From contig NZ_JXUW01000010.1 of assembly GCF_000949255.1 (NCBI RefSeq), forward strand, positions 1-64,000: a stretch of 64,000 nucleotides of DNA, in the 5' to 3' direction. Made by a program: the position numbers and the translations under genes. Shown here in pieces: positions 56,603 to 64,000 of this stretch (position 1 is the stretch's first letter; each line of letters starts with the position of its first letter). This stretch comes from Ferrimicrobium acidiphilum DSM 19497. GTDB lineage: Bacteria > Actinomycetota > Acidimicrobiia > Acidimicrobiales > Acidimicrobiaceae. Under the pieces are notes generated by a model. The model did no database searches. It saw only the letters and a program-made list of their open reading frames with translations, and was not told where the DNA came from.

Positions 56603-57203
56603 CGTATACCACTCCTTTGCCTAGCAAGCCAACATGGTACTCGGGCGCATACGTAGCTCCGACACGCACATCCCAACCCGATCCAAGCTACACCGTCTTC
56701 CATGAACTCCCAAGGGGCAGCCGCAGTATCGACGAGTAGCCCGAGATCGGGGCAAATGCAGCCACAGGGAATGGTTAATTCATTCACAAGCTTGATAGCC
56801 ATGACTCAAGTCAACCACCAAGCCCACCCACCTGCCTGGCCCGGAGAAGGACATCGGTGCTACTGGCACAGACGCGATCAGCATCAGTTAAAGCGGCTCG
56901 AGCAGCACCACGGCTGTTGACCTTCGATGACGAAGCGGACTCACCTCCAGGATCAACGTTCGCCCAGGATGCAGCTCCACCTACTCACTCGTCCTATTCG
57001 CTCGCCCGAATACTCTTCAAACCAGCAACCTCAACTCTAGTTCAACGACTAGTCGTTACACTCGGCGCCACTCACTTGGTCCCACAGCGGAACATGGCCA
57101 TTGACAACTCTCACCGACGCAGTGTCAACAGAACGTCACAGCTTCAAAACTCGCCGTCAACGTTACATAAATACCACAGCAGTTCAAATCAACCTGCAGA
57201 TAC
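56603..57203. other. Gene-poor stretch, no gene supported
   Basis: About 600 nt between the divergent GT2 and stress protein genes. A plus-strand frame (56857-57360) and a minus-strand frame (56461-56802) are open, but neither has a ribosome site or sensible composition. The last 170 nt are A+T-richer and probably regulatory. Confidence 0.4.
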
Positions 57204-57219
57204 TGTCATACTCATGACA
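57204..57219. promoter_or_regulatory. Perfect 16-nt dyad upstream of the stress protein
   Basis: TGTCAT-ACTC-ATGACA, two perfect 6-nt arms with a 4-nt spacer, lies 138 nt before the ATG of the universal stress protein gene in an A+T-rich patch (TTAAATATG follows). Its form is that of a dimeric regulator operator. The regulator is unknown. Confidence 0.35.
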
Positions 57220-57356
57220 TTAAATATGCACAAACAATCAGGGGTGCAACTAGCGACTTTACTTAATTGCATGTCACAAGTCAACCAGCGTGCAACTACT
57301 CGACTTGACTACTGTAATGCGATTTACATCTGGAACACACACAGGATATCACGGCG

Positions 57357-57893
57357 ATGAAGCACTGGGTCGAAGAGACGCTATCAAACGAAGTCGAAGG
57401 TTACCTTCATCACGTTAGCCAGCAATTGGGAGACGAAACAAGACCATCCCTCACTCCTATACCCGCTCTCCATCTACTTGTTCCTGTTGGATCCACGCAG
57501 GATGACTCCGCTGCGCTCTTCTGGGCGGCAGCTGACCTCGCGAACCGACTTGAACTCCAGGTAACGATATTGCATTGTCGTGAGTGGGATCTTGCAAAGG
57601 GAGTCAAATACTTCATGGAGACTAAGGACGAGGCAACCTCGATCATAACATCAGCAATGAAGTGGTTTTCGGCACTTAACATCCCTGCCCAGGGTGTACT
57701 ATGCGACGTGGAACGAGGAAGTATAGGTAAAGCGATAGCCACAACCTCGACTGATTATCATATCGATTCCGTCATGGTTGGCCTCCGTCACAAAAGACGC
57801 CTGCTGCCAGGATTAATGGGGTCCACGGTCACGCAGGTCGAACGCCTGGTCAACTGCCCCGTCATTGTCATCAAGTTGAACAGGCGTCAGTGA
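57357..57893 (+). CDS. Universal stress protein (UspA family)
   Basis: 178-residue single-domain Usp. The start of the fold is HLLVPVGSTQDDSAALFWAADLA-like. The ATP-binding loop is VGLRHKRRLLPGLMGSTVTQVERLVNCPVIVIK, which matches the G-x2-G-x9-G-(S/T) pattern only partly because the first glycines are replaced. Nucleotide binding is therefore uncertain. There is about 35 residues of extra N-terminus. It is a single gene with a long upstream region holding a perfect dyad. Confidence 0.82.
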   Translation: MKHWVEETLSNEVEGYLHHVSQQLGDETRPSLTPIPALHLLVPVGSTQDDSAALFWAAADLANRLELQVTILHCREWDLAKGVKYFMETKDEATSIITSAMKWFSALNIPAQGVLCDVERGSIGKAIATTSTDYHIDSVMVGLRHKRRLLPGLMGSTVTQVERLVNCPVIVIKLNRRQ

Positions 57894-58302
57894 TTTCGGC
57901 CGCACCATGCATCTACTGATTGCAATACCCCACCCTAGCGTGATTGGACATCCCAAGACATTGTATATGAGTGGGTTAGCACCCCAACAAAGCTGGCTAC
58001 ATAGATCACAGGTAGTGGCAGATACTTCGGACAGACCGCACTCAGTCTCAACCTAATAGAGGGTGGAGCTATTACTCTGTGACGACAATTATTACTCTGC
58101 GACGACAATATAGGCAATCGATGACACCATGTATCGGACTAAATGTGTTGGCTGATTGCGCAGGCGAACCTACCGTTGGCGACCACAACTACACCGTTTA
58201 GTCCGCTAGATCAGTGCATCTGACTATGCCAGCATTGTGACCGGCTGTTGGCAACACAGCCAACGCACATCAGCTGGAATAGGCACAAGAGTGGGCTCAT
58301 AC
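57894..58302. other. Intergenic stretch with a tandem 20-nt repeat
   Basis: About 410 nt without a gene. The only structure seen is the tandem repeat at 58071-58110. Confidence 0.4.
58071..58110. repeat. Two direct tandem copies of a 20-nt unit
   Basis: Copies 58071-58090 and 58091-58110 share ATTACTCTG-GACGACAAT and differ only at position 10 (T/C) and position 20 (T/A). It lies about 205 nt upstream of the aldo/keto reductase gene. It could be a tandem binding site or a simple duplication. Confidence 0.7.
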
Positions 58303-58308
58303 TAGAAT
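58303..58308 (+). promoter_or_regulatory. -10 element for leaderless aldo/keto reductase gene
   Basis: TAGAAT ends 7 nt before the ATG at 58316. There is no Shine-Dalgarno in the 7 nt. Confidence 0.45.
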
Positions 58309-58315
58309 TGGTACA

Positions 58316-59182
58316 ATGAACACCTTCCCCCTTGGTCCTGTTGATGTGAATCGGATCGGCTTTGGCGCGATGCAACTCCCTGGCCCGGGAGTGTTTGGAC
58401 CGCCTCGAAATCATGAAGAAGCGATCGCTGTACTTCGACGCGCAGTGGAGTTAGGTGCCAATCACATCGACACCGCGCAGTTCTACGGTCCAGAGGTCGC
58501 CAACGAACTTATTCGAGAGGCGCTGCATCCCTATCCCGACGATTTGCTCCTGGTATCAAAGGTTGGAGCCACTCGTGATGACAAGGGTGCCTGGTTGCCT
58601 GCCTCGCGTCCGGAACAACTTCGATCCGCAGTAGAAGACAACCTGCGCACCCTTCATGTCGACCAACTTGGAGTGGTAAACCTACGCTTGCACGCCGAAC
58701 ATGATTCCGCACCCGATCAACGTGTATCGCTTGAGGATCAGTTATCAGAGATGGTCTCACTGCGTAACGAAGGGAAAGTCGCCAACATCGGTATCTCGAC
58801 CGCGAACGTAGCTCAGGTTGAGGTGGCCATTACGCAAGCCGGCGTCGTCTGTGTCCAGAACGCTTTTAGCCTCGTGGACCAAAGCGACATTGCCACCCTG
58901 GAGCTTTGCAGACAACATAACATCGCCTATGTTCCATACTTCCCTCTGGGATCGGCGTTTCCAGGAATGCCCAAGGTCACCGCGAACACAACAGTGCAGA
59001 CCGTCGCCGCGCGGATGGGTGCGACACCAGCTCAGGTAGGGCTGGCGTGGCTTCTGAACCAGAGTGAGATCATACTCCTTATCCCCGGCACCTCAAGCCT
59101 CGCTCACCTAGAAGAGAATATGAACGTTGCAGATCTTGTGCTCTCGCCTGAGGATATCGCCGACCTCGAGAGGGCAGTCTGA
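58316..59182 (+). CDS. Aldo/keto reductase
   Basis: NADPH-dependent (alpha/beta)8 oxidoreductase of 288 aa. It starts VNRIGFGAMQLPGPGVFG. Catalytic Asp and Tyr are in HIDTAQFYGPE, the catalytic Lys in LLVSKVG. NADP-binding residues are at the C-terminal end around LIPGTSSLAHLEENM. The usual catalytic His position reads LRLHAEHD. It reduces aldehydes or ketones of unknown identity. It appears leaderless. Confidence 0.92.
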   Translation: MNTFPLGPVDVNRIGFGAMQLPGPGVFGPPRNHEEAIAVLRRAVELGANHIDTAQFYGPEVANELIREALHPYPDDLLLVSKVGATRDDKGAWLPASRPEQLRSAVEDNLRTLHVDQLGVVNLRLHAEHDSAPDQRVSLEDQLSEMVSLRNEGKVANIGISTANVAQVEVAITQAGVVCVQNAFSLVDQSDIATLELCRQHNIAYVPYFPLGSAFPGMPKVTANTTVQTVAARMGATPAQVGLAWLLNQSEIILLIPGTSSLAHLEENMNVADLVLSPEDIADLERAV

Positions 59183-59489
59183 CGATGTCATCCTCACAAG
59201 GGGCATCGACTAGGCGATTCGGATAGATATTGATACATTTGCTGAACGACCGTCAGCATTTGGATTGAGGTATCGAGAACATTAATTGCTGTTCAGGCGA
59301 TGGTTCCGGTTCAGCGAGGCTACCAGTCACTGAGCTATAAATAGATGTGCGCACTCATTGTAGCTCGAGTCACGGCACCATGACGTCTAGACCGCCTGGG
59401 TCGTCCGTCAGCTTTCATAGCAAAACAAGCGATAGCCGACTGCCCGGTCGGATCATTGCGGATGGTCTCCAACGTCGGTCAACCTCGTC
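59183..59489. other. Intergenic stretch, possible start of a group II intron
   Basis: About 300 nt without a gene. A GTGCG at 59347 matches the 5' consensus of group II introns and could be the intron start, but there is no further support. Confidence 0.3.
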
Positions 59490-59776
59490 AATAAGGAGTC
59501 GAGTCACCGGAGTGAAAGTCCCATAGGCGTTCACTATGAAACCAGACCACATACGCACGTGAGTAAGTCAGCAAGCAAATGTCGGTTCGCGGAATGGAGC
59601 TAGCCGTGAAGACTGGCAAGCTTCAGCGACGCCAAGGTGAACCAGGTGAGTGCGCTGCCCAGAAGATGGACTCGGTATTTTCGCAAATCCTGACAACGGA
59701 GCCCGCCCAGACTAGTGCAGCAACGGAAGAATTACGGTCGCTGATCTCAGCATTCCCCAACGGACCGCCTTGATGT
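59490..59776 (+). mobile_element. Truncated group II intron, 5' part
   Basis: The stretch reads like the 5' domain I RNA of a bacterial group II intron. CACCGGAGTGAAAGTCC at about 59505-59521 is a near-universal element. It is followed by AGTAAGTCAGCAAGCAAATG and GGAATGGAGCTAGCCGTGAAG with the usual spacing, leading straight into the start of the intron-encoded protein. The reverse transcriptase core, maturase and domains V-VI are missing, so it is a dead fragment. The call is from memory of intron sequences, not an alignment. Confidence 0.55.
59579..59773 (+). pseudogene. N-terminal fragment of a group II intron reverse transcriptase/maturase
   Basis: 64-codon open frame. GKLQRRQGEPGECAAQ, then MDSVFSQILTTEPAQTSAATEEL, then LISAF match the N-terminal leader of LtrA-type proteins. 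The reading stops just where the conserved RT fold should begin, so about 85-90% of the protein is missing. It is not expected to be functional. Confidence 0.55.
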
Positions 59777-60098
59777 AGGTGACAAACGTATCTGTGTATT
59801 GAGATTACTGAGTTCATTGACGACTCCACCAAGTCTGTGCCCACGACGCTCCAGTCGTAGGTTATGCAAGCCATGACATCTGCTGGTTTGCGCACGAAGT
59901 TCCAGTGAACACGCGGTGACATAGCAGCTTGTCACCCTACTCGCGGGCTACCAAACTGCGCTGTCGCGCAGACCAGGCATCAGCGCTCACGTCGTCACTC
60001 AGATCGGTTTAAGGTGAGCTTTATATGATCAACGCCTTAACCCATGTTACATAATCACAGCGAGTAATGTCCGTCAACCGAAAGAGGAAGAACAATCT
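59777..60098. other. Intergenic stretch, nothing recognised
   Basis: About 320 nt. No gene, repeat or clear hairpin is seen. The last 20 nt hold AGAGGAAG, the ribosome site of the next gene. Confidence 0.35.
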
Positions 60099-61166
60099 AT
60101 GCAAGAGACGGTAGAACAACCCACCGCTGACACTCACACTCCAAAGCCACCTCGCAGGAAGCTAATCTTCTCATTGACTGGTGTTGGAGTAGTGCTCATC
60201 GGATCCGTCATCGGTTACCTGGCGTTGATCCCTCAAACCCATGTCGTGCCTTCCCGATTGGCTCAGTTGGTGACGATACGCCCAGGCGTGAAGGCGTTCG
60301 ACATCAAGCCGACTAGCTCCTTGGTGCAGCCGGTGGCAAAGTCTGGCATCAAACCTCTTGAGGCAGCCGCGAGGCAGTTTCCTGCTGAGACAGGTATTTA
60401 CTCAAGGATCTGGCGACCGTCGTCGAATGCAGCGGCTGCCACCGAAATCATCGCATTTCTATCCCCGACCACCACGACAGCTCGTTCGGTCTATCAACTA
60501 TTGAACACCCAGCAGTTGGGTGCAAAATCCTACGCTGCTAGCTCTTTGACGCGGCGATCAACATTTCAAGTCCCGGGGATAGCTGGGTCATCCGGCGCCA
60601 CCTACAGTTCGTCTGCTAAATCTACTACTGCGACAGCCAACCCTACCCTAGGAGAGGTAGTTTTCCGTATCGGGAGAGTGGTGACGCTAACGGAGACTCT
60701 CAGCACTTCTAGTGCTCAGAGCTCAGTTCAGATCATAGCTCGCTCCGAAGCAGCACAGCTACGCTCGGTTGGGCCAGGGTTTACCCTCGCCGCCACCACC
60801 TACCCCATTGCGGCCTCCAGTGTATGGGCAATCGTGACACTGGTATTACTCCTTATTGTCGGATATCTGCCCTTTGCGCTACCTCGTTGGCGCCAACGCC
60901 AGGCGCTGCTACGATCCATCGAGAACGAACAACGAGAAGACACATGGGGCGTTGTCTACAAGCGCACCGATAGCGGCGGCTGGAATGCCTACGTACCCGC
61001 CCTTCCCGGCATCGATGTAGTCGGCCCCACTCGAGCTGAGACCGACCAGCTCCTGGGTGAAGCGATTGCCGATCATCTTGATGAGATGCGCAGAGAAGGA
61101 CTGCCCATCCCCGAGCAAAACAACGTCGTGGTTGGCCACGTCGTGGCAGCTGCGCGGCCAGCCTAG
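60099..61166 (+). CDS. Bitopic membrane protein with HicB-like cytoplasmic domain
   Basis: 355-residue protein in three parts. A short cytoplasmic N-terminus is followed by a membrane helix (about residues 24-46). Then comes an extracytoplasmic Ser/Thr/Ala-rich region (about 47-235) without a known motif, a second helix (about 240-265), and a cytoplasmic tail. The tail (about 283-345) resembles HicB antitoxins and related folds: WNAYVPALPGIDVVGPTRAETDQLLGEAIADHLDEM. No HicA toxin gene is adjacent and no DNA-binding segment follows. AGAGGAAG lies 9 nt before the ATG. The function is unknown. Confidence 0.75.
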   Translation: MQETVEQPTADTHTPKPPRRKLIFSLTGVGVVLIGSVIGYLALIPQTHVVPSRLAQLVTIRPGVKAFDIKPTSSLVQPVAKSGIKPLEAAARQFPAETGIYSRIWRPSSNAAAATEIIAFLSPTTTTARSVYQLLNTQQLGAKSYAASSLTRRSTFQVPGIAGSSGATYSSSAKSTTATANPTLGEVVFRIGRVVTLTETLSTSSAQSSVQIIARSEAAQLRSVGPGFTLAATTYPIAASSVWAIVTLVLLLIVGYLPFALPRWRQRQALLRSIENEQREDTWGVVYKRTDSGGWNAYVPALPGIDVVGPTRAETDQLLGEAIADHLDEMRREGLPIPEQNNVVVGHVVAAARPA

Positions 61167-61357
61167 TGGGCACCCTGAACTGCTTAGCAGCGTTACTTGG
61201 AGACTTTGCGTGTCCCTTATAGTCCGGTTCACTGCGTTTGCAGAACAACCAATCACTGACACCATACCTCTCTGAGCAGTAGTCTGCTTCTAACCGGAAG
61301 TAATACTTGCTCGCTGTATCCTCGATGCTTGGTTGACCTCGTAAGCCCAACCAGGTT

Positions 61358-61600
61358 TCACAAAGACCCAGGTTTTCTGTCATTTAAGTGATTGTCAGAC
61401 CTGCTCCCAACATGGTAGGGAGCTTCGTATTCGACTGGCGACATCATTCCCATCGAGGAGTGATGCCCTCTGTCCTTGAACCAGTCCACCCTCGTAGGTC
61501 TCGCATTAGCCAGCAATCTCATCGTCGCAGATTCCAATGGCCCGATTCAACTCCGTCTTGTATAAGCCGTTCAAGCTCTTAAGCGAGCGCGTTATTATAG
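61358..61600 (-). pseudogene. Decayed IS3-family transposase, C-terminal fragment
   Basis: Remnant of an integrase-core (rve) transposase in three frames on the minus strand. It reads YNNALA, a +1 shift to SLNGLYKTELNRAIG, another shift to TRVDWFKDRGHHSSMG, and then MSPVEYEAPYH before the stop. These match the IS3-family C-terminus (YDNALAE-SLNGLYKTEL and WVDWFN-RRLHSxLG-SPxEYE). The upstream three quarters of the gene and both IS ends are not recognisable. Confidence 0.7.
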
Positions 61601-61926
61601 CTTTAACTGGCTAATGAATACATTTGGAAGTTCTCCGCTGCGCTTCGAACCCGGTTAATGCCTCTTAAGCTGCTAATCGATGCACTCTGCCCAAATTTTT
61701 AACTGCCTCACGACTAATCGGTTAAGAGACAATAACCCGTAGTTCCGACTGACGGTCAGATGCCAGCGTATAAAGAGTGCAAATTCAGCAAACAACTGAG
61801 AGATACCCAGCACCTCGATCCCCTCGTTGGCTGAGTGCCCATAACCGTGGGAGGTGCAGAGACCGTTACATCCACTAAGTGAACCGAGACCAAGAGGGTG
61901 TCCAACTTCTCCAGGTGGGTCGCACA
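61601..61926. other. Intergenic stretch, nothing secure
   Basis: About 325 nt between the IS3 remnant and the low-complexity protein gene. A minus-strand frame (61673-61927) is open but has no ribosome site and no recognisable content; more IS debris is possible. Confidence 0.35.
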
Positions 61927-62634
61927 CTACCCGTTCGACGGCAAGGAACCCCCTGAACTGGTCTGAGTTCCCTTACCTGTAATAGCACCATGTCCTGAAT
62001 TCGAGCCACCGGCTTTTGATGGCGATACTGACGAGGAACTCCCTGAACTGGTCTGAGTTCCCTTACCTGCACTAGCACCATGTCCTGAATTCGAGCCACC
62101 GGCTTTTGATGGCGATACTGACGAGGAACTCCCTGAACTGGTCTGAGTTCCCTTACCTGCACCATTTACATTCTGAGACGTATTTGCGGTGCCAGATCCG
62201 GCAGGCGAATGCTTACCGACACCGCCAGCGAGCACCTTAGCTGCCGGTGTATTGGCGATCACCGCACCCGCTGGAGTTGAGGAGACCACAGACAAAGCCC
62301 CGGCTCCCGTCTTGGCTGCAGCAGCTACCTTCTGACCGATGTCTTTAGTCGTACCGGCTTGACTCGATGCCGCTGCGGACACCTTCTTGCCAACACCGCT
62401 GGCAGTACTAGCCTGGGCAGATGCTGTAGCGGACGCCCCAGTAACAGCTTGGGAACTTGAGCCGCTCGGGATCTGGAGGCCTATGGCGCCAACAGCCTGC
62501 GAAATCGGCGTTTGCATGCTAGTCGGGAGTGAACCAGTTGCAGCTGCCGCTACCCCTCCAGTCGCTACCGCTCCGGCCGTGATCGCTACCAAAGCTTTTG
62601 CGCTCAGCTGGCCAAGGATTGATGTTATTACCAT
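61927..62634 (-). CDS. Secreted or surface Ser/Gly/Ala-rich repeat protein
   Basis: 235-residue low-complexity protein. The N-terminus (ALVAITAGAVATGGVAAAATG) looks like a signal peptide or membrane anchor, followed by LPTSMQTPISQAVGAIGL, a segment often seen in short actinobacterial proteins encoded near sigma or anti-sigma factors. The rest is almost only Ser, Gly, Ala, Thr and Lys, with 30-residue repeats at the C-terminus (GKGTQTSSG, SPSKAGGSNSGHGA). No catalytic motif is seen. A surface or spacer role is inference. Confidence 0.65.
   Translation of the reverse strand: MVITSILGQLSAKALVAITAGAVATGGVAAAATGSLPTSMQTPISQAVGAIGLQIPSGSSSQAVTGASATASAQASTASGVGKKVSAAASSQAGTTKDIGQKVAAAAKTGAGALSVVSSTPAGAVIANTPAAKVLAGGVGKHSPAGSGTANTSQNVNGAGKGTQTSSGSSSSVSPSKAGGSNSGHGASAGKGTQTSSGSSSSVSPSKAGGSNSGHGAITGKGTQTSSGGSLPSNG
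61951..62160. repeat. 90-bp tandem repeat, 2.3 copies
   Basis: Copies 61951-62040 and 62041-62130 differ at only about two bases near position 30; a third partial copy of 30 nt starts at 62131. It lies wholly in frame in the C-terminal part of the Ser/Gly-rich protein and encodes 30-residue units. Near-identity means recent expansion. Confidence 0.85.
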
Positions 62635-63261
62635 ACGGGAAACCTCCGTGTTTAAAATCCAAAACCAGTTACCTCTTACCCATCGGCAGCAACAGACAAA
62701 TGCCTGAAGCGGTTATGCAGAAGGATTCGGCTAGTCGCTTTGCGAAGACTAACAGCCTGATTCAGGTCGCGTAGCCTATATTAAAACGCCTGCCTAACTC
62801 GAACTGGTTGCCAATATTAGATACACCAATTCCTGGTCCAACCTTGATCGCGGAGTCCATGCCAGCGATAAGGATAGGTACGCCGGCTGTTTTCAATGAA
62901 GCTGCCACCGCGAAGGACAGACATGCAAACATAGTTGGTGGTTGGCTGTCATTGGGGGCCGGACACATCCGCTGATCGGCACAACTATCGTTCCGTCGAC
63001 TCATCGGATATCAGGGGCAGTTGGTCAGCAGCCTACGCCGACAACGTAACCTCACGAGAGCACGACGCATGGCCCCATTGCTGTCGCGTCAGCCGCTGAT
63101 CAATAACTGGCGTCGATCCCAAGCGATAAGAAGGAGTGAGCATGCATGCTAGATCATTGCAAGAGGAACAAGTAGCTGGTGGGTTTGACCAAACGGGAGC
63201 GCAAGCCCGGTCCGTAAGGGCGGGGAGGATGTCACACCCAGCAAGCCCTGTACCAGGCTGC
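62635..63261. other. Gene-poor stretch, no gene supported
   Basis: About 630 nt. Minus-strand frames at 62762-63004 and 63033-63323 are open but unconvincing. A short hairpin (CGGG and CCCG around 63198-63214, followed by a GC-rich stretch) has the look of structured RNA, but I could not assign it. Confidence 0.35.
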
Positions 63262-64000
63262 TCAAGCAAGCCATTCAATCCAGTTGCCGTGAGGGTCACT
63301 TTGTGCAAGAAGCTCTGTGCCATCCCTCACAAGCATGAAACCTCGGGATGGACTGGGAGGTGCAGCATCGCCAACGACACCCGGGGCCTCGTTGGCTATC
63401 CATATCGCTCCTAAAGAACGGGTTAGGGCCGCAAATGCACACCGCTTTGCCTCGTCAACGTAGGCGAGCACGGCGGTGTGGTAGATAACCAAGGTGAGTC
63501 CGGTGGGCACCTTGGCAGCCAGCTCTGCTAAGTCATCGAGAAGGTCACCACGATAGATCTCCACCGGATGGCGCCGGGCGGTAGCTGTGGCTGCGCTGAG
63601 CCTCTCTGCGCGTCCTTCCTCCCCCGGCCAGATCAGGCACGACAACCACTCGACATCGGTCGGATTACTTGGATCAAGCGGGTTCAGATCGAGCCCGGCG
63701 CGCCAGCCAATTTCTGGCACATGTCCAGGGACAGGGACTGCTCCCATTGGTTGACAGGTCAGTACGGGAGCATCCGCGTCAAGACCGTTCAATACATGGC
63801 CGCGATAGTCGTAGTTATAGAAGTCGACAAGGAGAGTGAGCCCGGCAGCAGCACCGACCTCGATGAGCGCGAGCGGGCCAGGGATAAGAGCTAAGGCAGG
63901 CAACAATATAGCACAGCGGGCAGCCTCGTTGGTCTGTGTCCGTCGCTCAGACATTATCGCCGCCAAATCATCACCGCGTTCATCGATGAGCTTGGTGAGA
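63262..64000 (-). CDS. DUF2332 family protein, 5' end cut by the window
   Basis: C-terminal part of a DUF2332 protein. Visible: RRTQTNEAARCAILLPAL, LALIEVGAAAGLTLLVDFYNYDY (a SAM-methyltransferase-like glycine motif) and VIYHTAVLAYV. The reading frame stays open past the first possible start (TTG at 63966) to the window edge, with residues LTKLIDERGDDLAAIM in front. The true start therefore lies outside, and about 100 residues are missing compared with the usual ~340. The function of the family is unknown; the fold suggests a degenerate methyltransferase. Confidence 0.85.
   Translation of the reverse strand, partial: LTKLIDERGDDLAAIMSERRTQTNEAARCAILLPALALIPGPLALIEVGAAAGLTLLVDFYNYDYRGHVLNGLDADAPVLTCQPMGAVPVPGHVPEIGWRAGLDLNPLDPSNPTDVEWLSCLIWPGEEGRAERLSAATATARRHPVEIYRGDLLDDLAELAAKVPTGLTLVIYHTAVLAYVDEAKRCAFAALTRSLGAIWIANEAPGVVGDAAPPSPSRGFMLVRDGTELLAQSDPHGNWIEWLA

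Noticed and set aside
56857-57360. 167-residue plus-strand frame
   Set aside because: Low-quality composition, no ribosome site; crosses the likely regulatory region of the stress protein gene.
58071-58110. Start of a CRISPR array
   Set aside because: Only two directly adjacent copies, with no spacers.
62762-63004. 80-residue minus-strand frame
   Set aside because: No motif, no ribosome site, and not related to its neighbours.
63190-63240. Group II intron domain V (hairpin followed by GC-rich tail)
   Set aside because: The hairpin lacks the AGC catalytic triad and the GAAA tetraloop pattern, so it is not the missing 3' end of the intron remnant.

Overview
The window looks like chromosome of an actinobacterium with moderate G+C, most plausibly an acidophilic iron-oxidising member of the Acidimicrobiia (Ferrimicrobium/Acidithrix-like). 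This is inference. It rests on a WhiB regulator, the uvrA-uvrC-rapZ-yvcK-gap-pgk-tpiA-secG gene order, enzymes of mycothiol-linked families, menaquinone genes, and frequent GTG/TTG and leaderless-looking starts in DNA that is clearly not high-GC. No rRNA, tRNA or CRISPR array was recognised.

Layout. 0.2-1.8 kb: an apparently complete IS1380-family insertion sequence with matching end repeats. 2-12.9 kb: mostly stand-alone envelope and stress genes (CAP-domain membrane protein, 1-Cys peroxiredoxin, MarC protein, L,D-transpeptidase, membrane diguanylate cyclase), an overlapping gene pair that could oxidise a 2-hydroxyacid and then decarboxylate the 2-oxoacid, a PRC-barrel protein and an ICMT-like methyltransferase. 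13.3-31 kb: a long minus-strand block reading mscS - zinc-ribbon ORF - menG - menF - uvrA - uvrC - methyltransferase - rapZ - yvcK - gap - pgk - tpiA - secG, followed by a PAS-GGDEF protein, an HDOD protein and an acyl-CoA ligase. The whiA gene that normally sits between yvcK and gap is absent.

31-42.5 kb: plus-strand single genes, several with a -10 element 6-8 nt before the start codon (MaoC dehydratase, VIT-type metal transporter, FdhD, glycosyltransferase), together with PPK2, WhiB, a hydrolase, a DMT transporter, a polysaccharide deacetylase, an AI-2E-type protein and a flippase-like protein. 42.6-47.5 kb: a complete 2-oxoacid (pyruvate-type) dehydrogenase operon, E1alpha-E1beta-E2-E3. 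47.6-51 kb: a large cysteine-type formate dehydrogenase with a small DUF1641-like partner; FdhD at 34.6 kb is its likely sulfurtransferase. 51-52.7 kb: two genes of mycothiol-linked families. 52.7-56.6 kb: an MBL hydrolase and a three-gene sugar cluster (GT2, STELLO/RGP-like transferase, NAD-sugar epimerase).

57-64 kb is looser and gene-poor. It holds a universal stress protein, an aldo/keto reductase, the broken 5' part of a group II intron, a membrane protein ending in a HicB-like domain, a decayed IS3-family transposase, a low-complexity Ser/Gly/Ala-rich protein with 90-bp tandem repeats, and a DUF2332 gene running off the right edge.

Together the genes describe a respiring heterotroph/mixotroph: formate and pyruvate feed electrons to menaquinone, c-di-GMP proteins are present, and the envelope genes are diverse. 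The least explained items are the glycosyltransferase with a NodB-like ectodomain next to a real deacetylase, the HicB-like membrane fusion, the hydroxyacid cassette and the intron/IS remnants.
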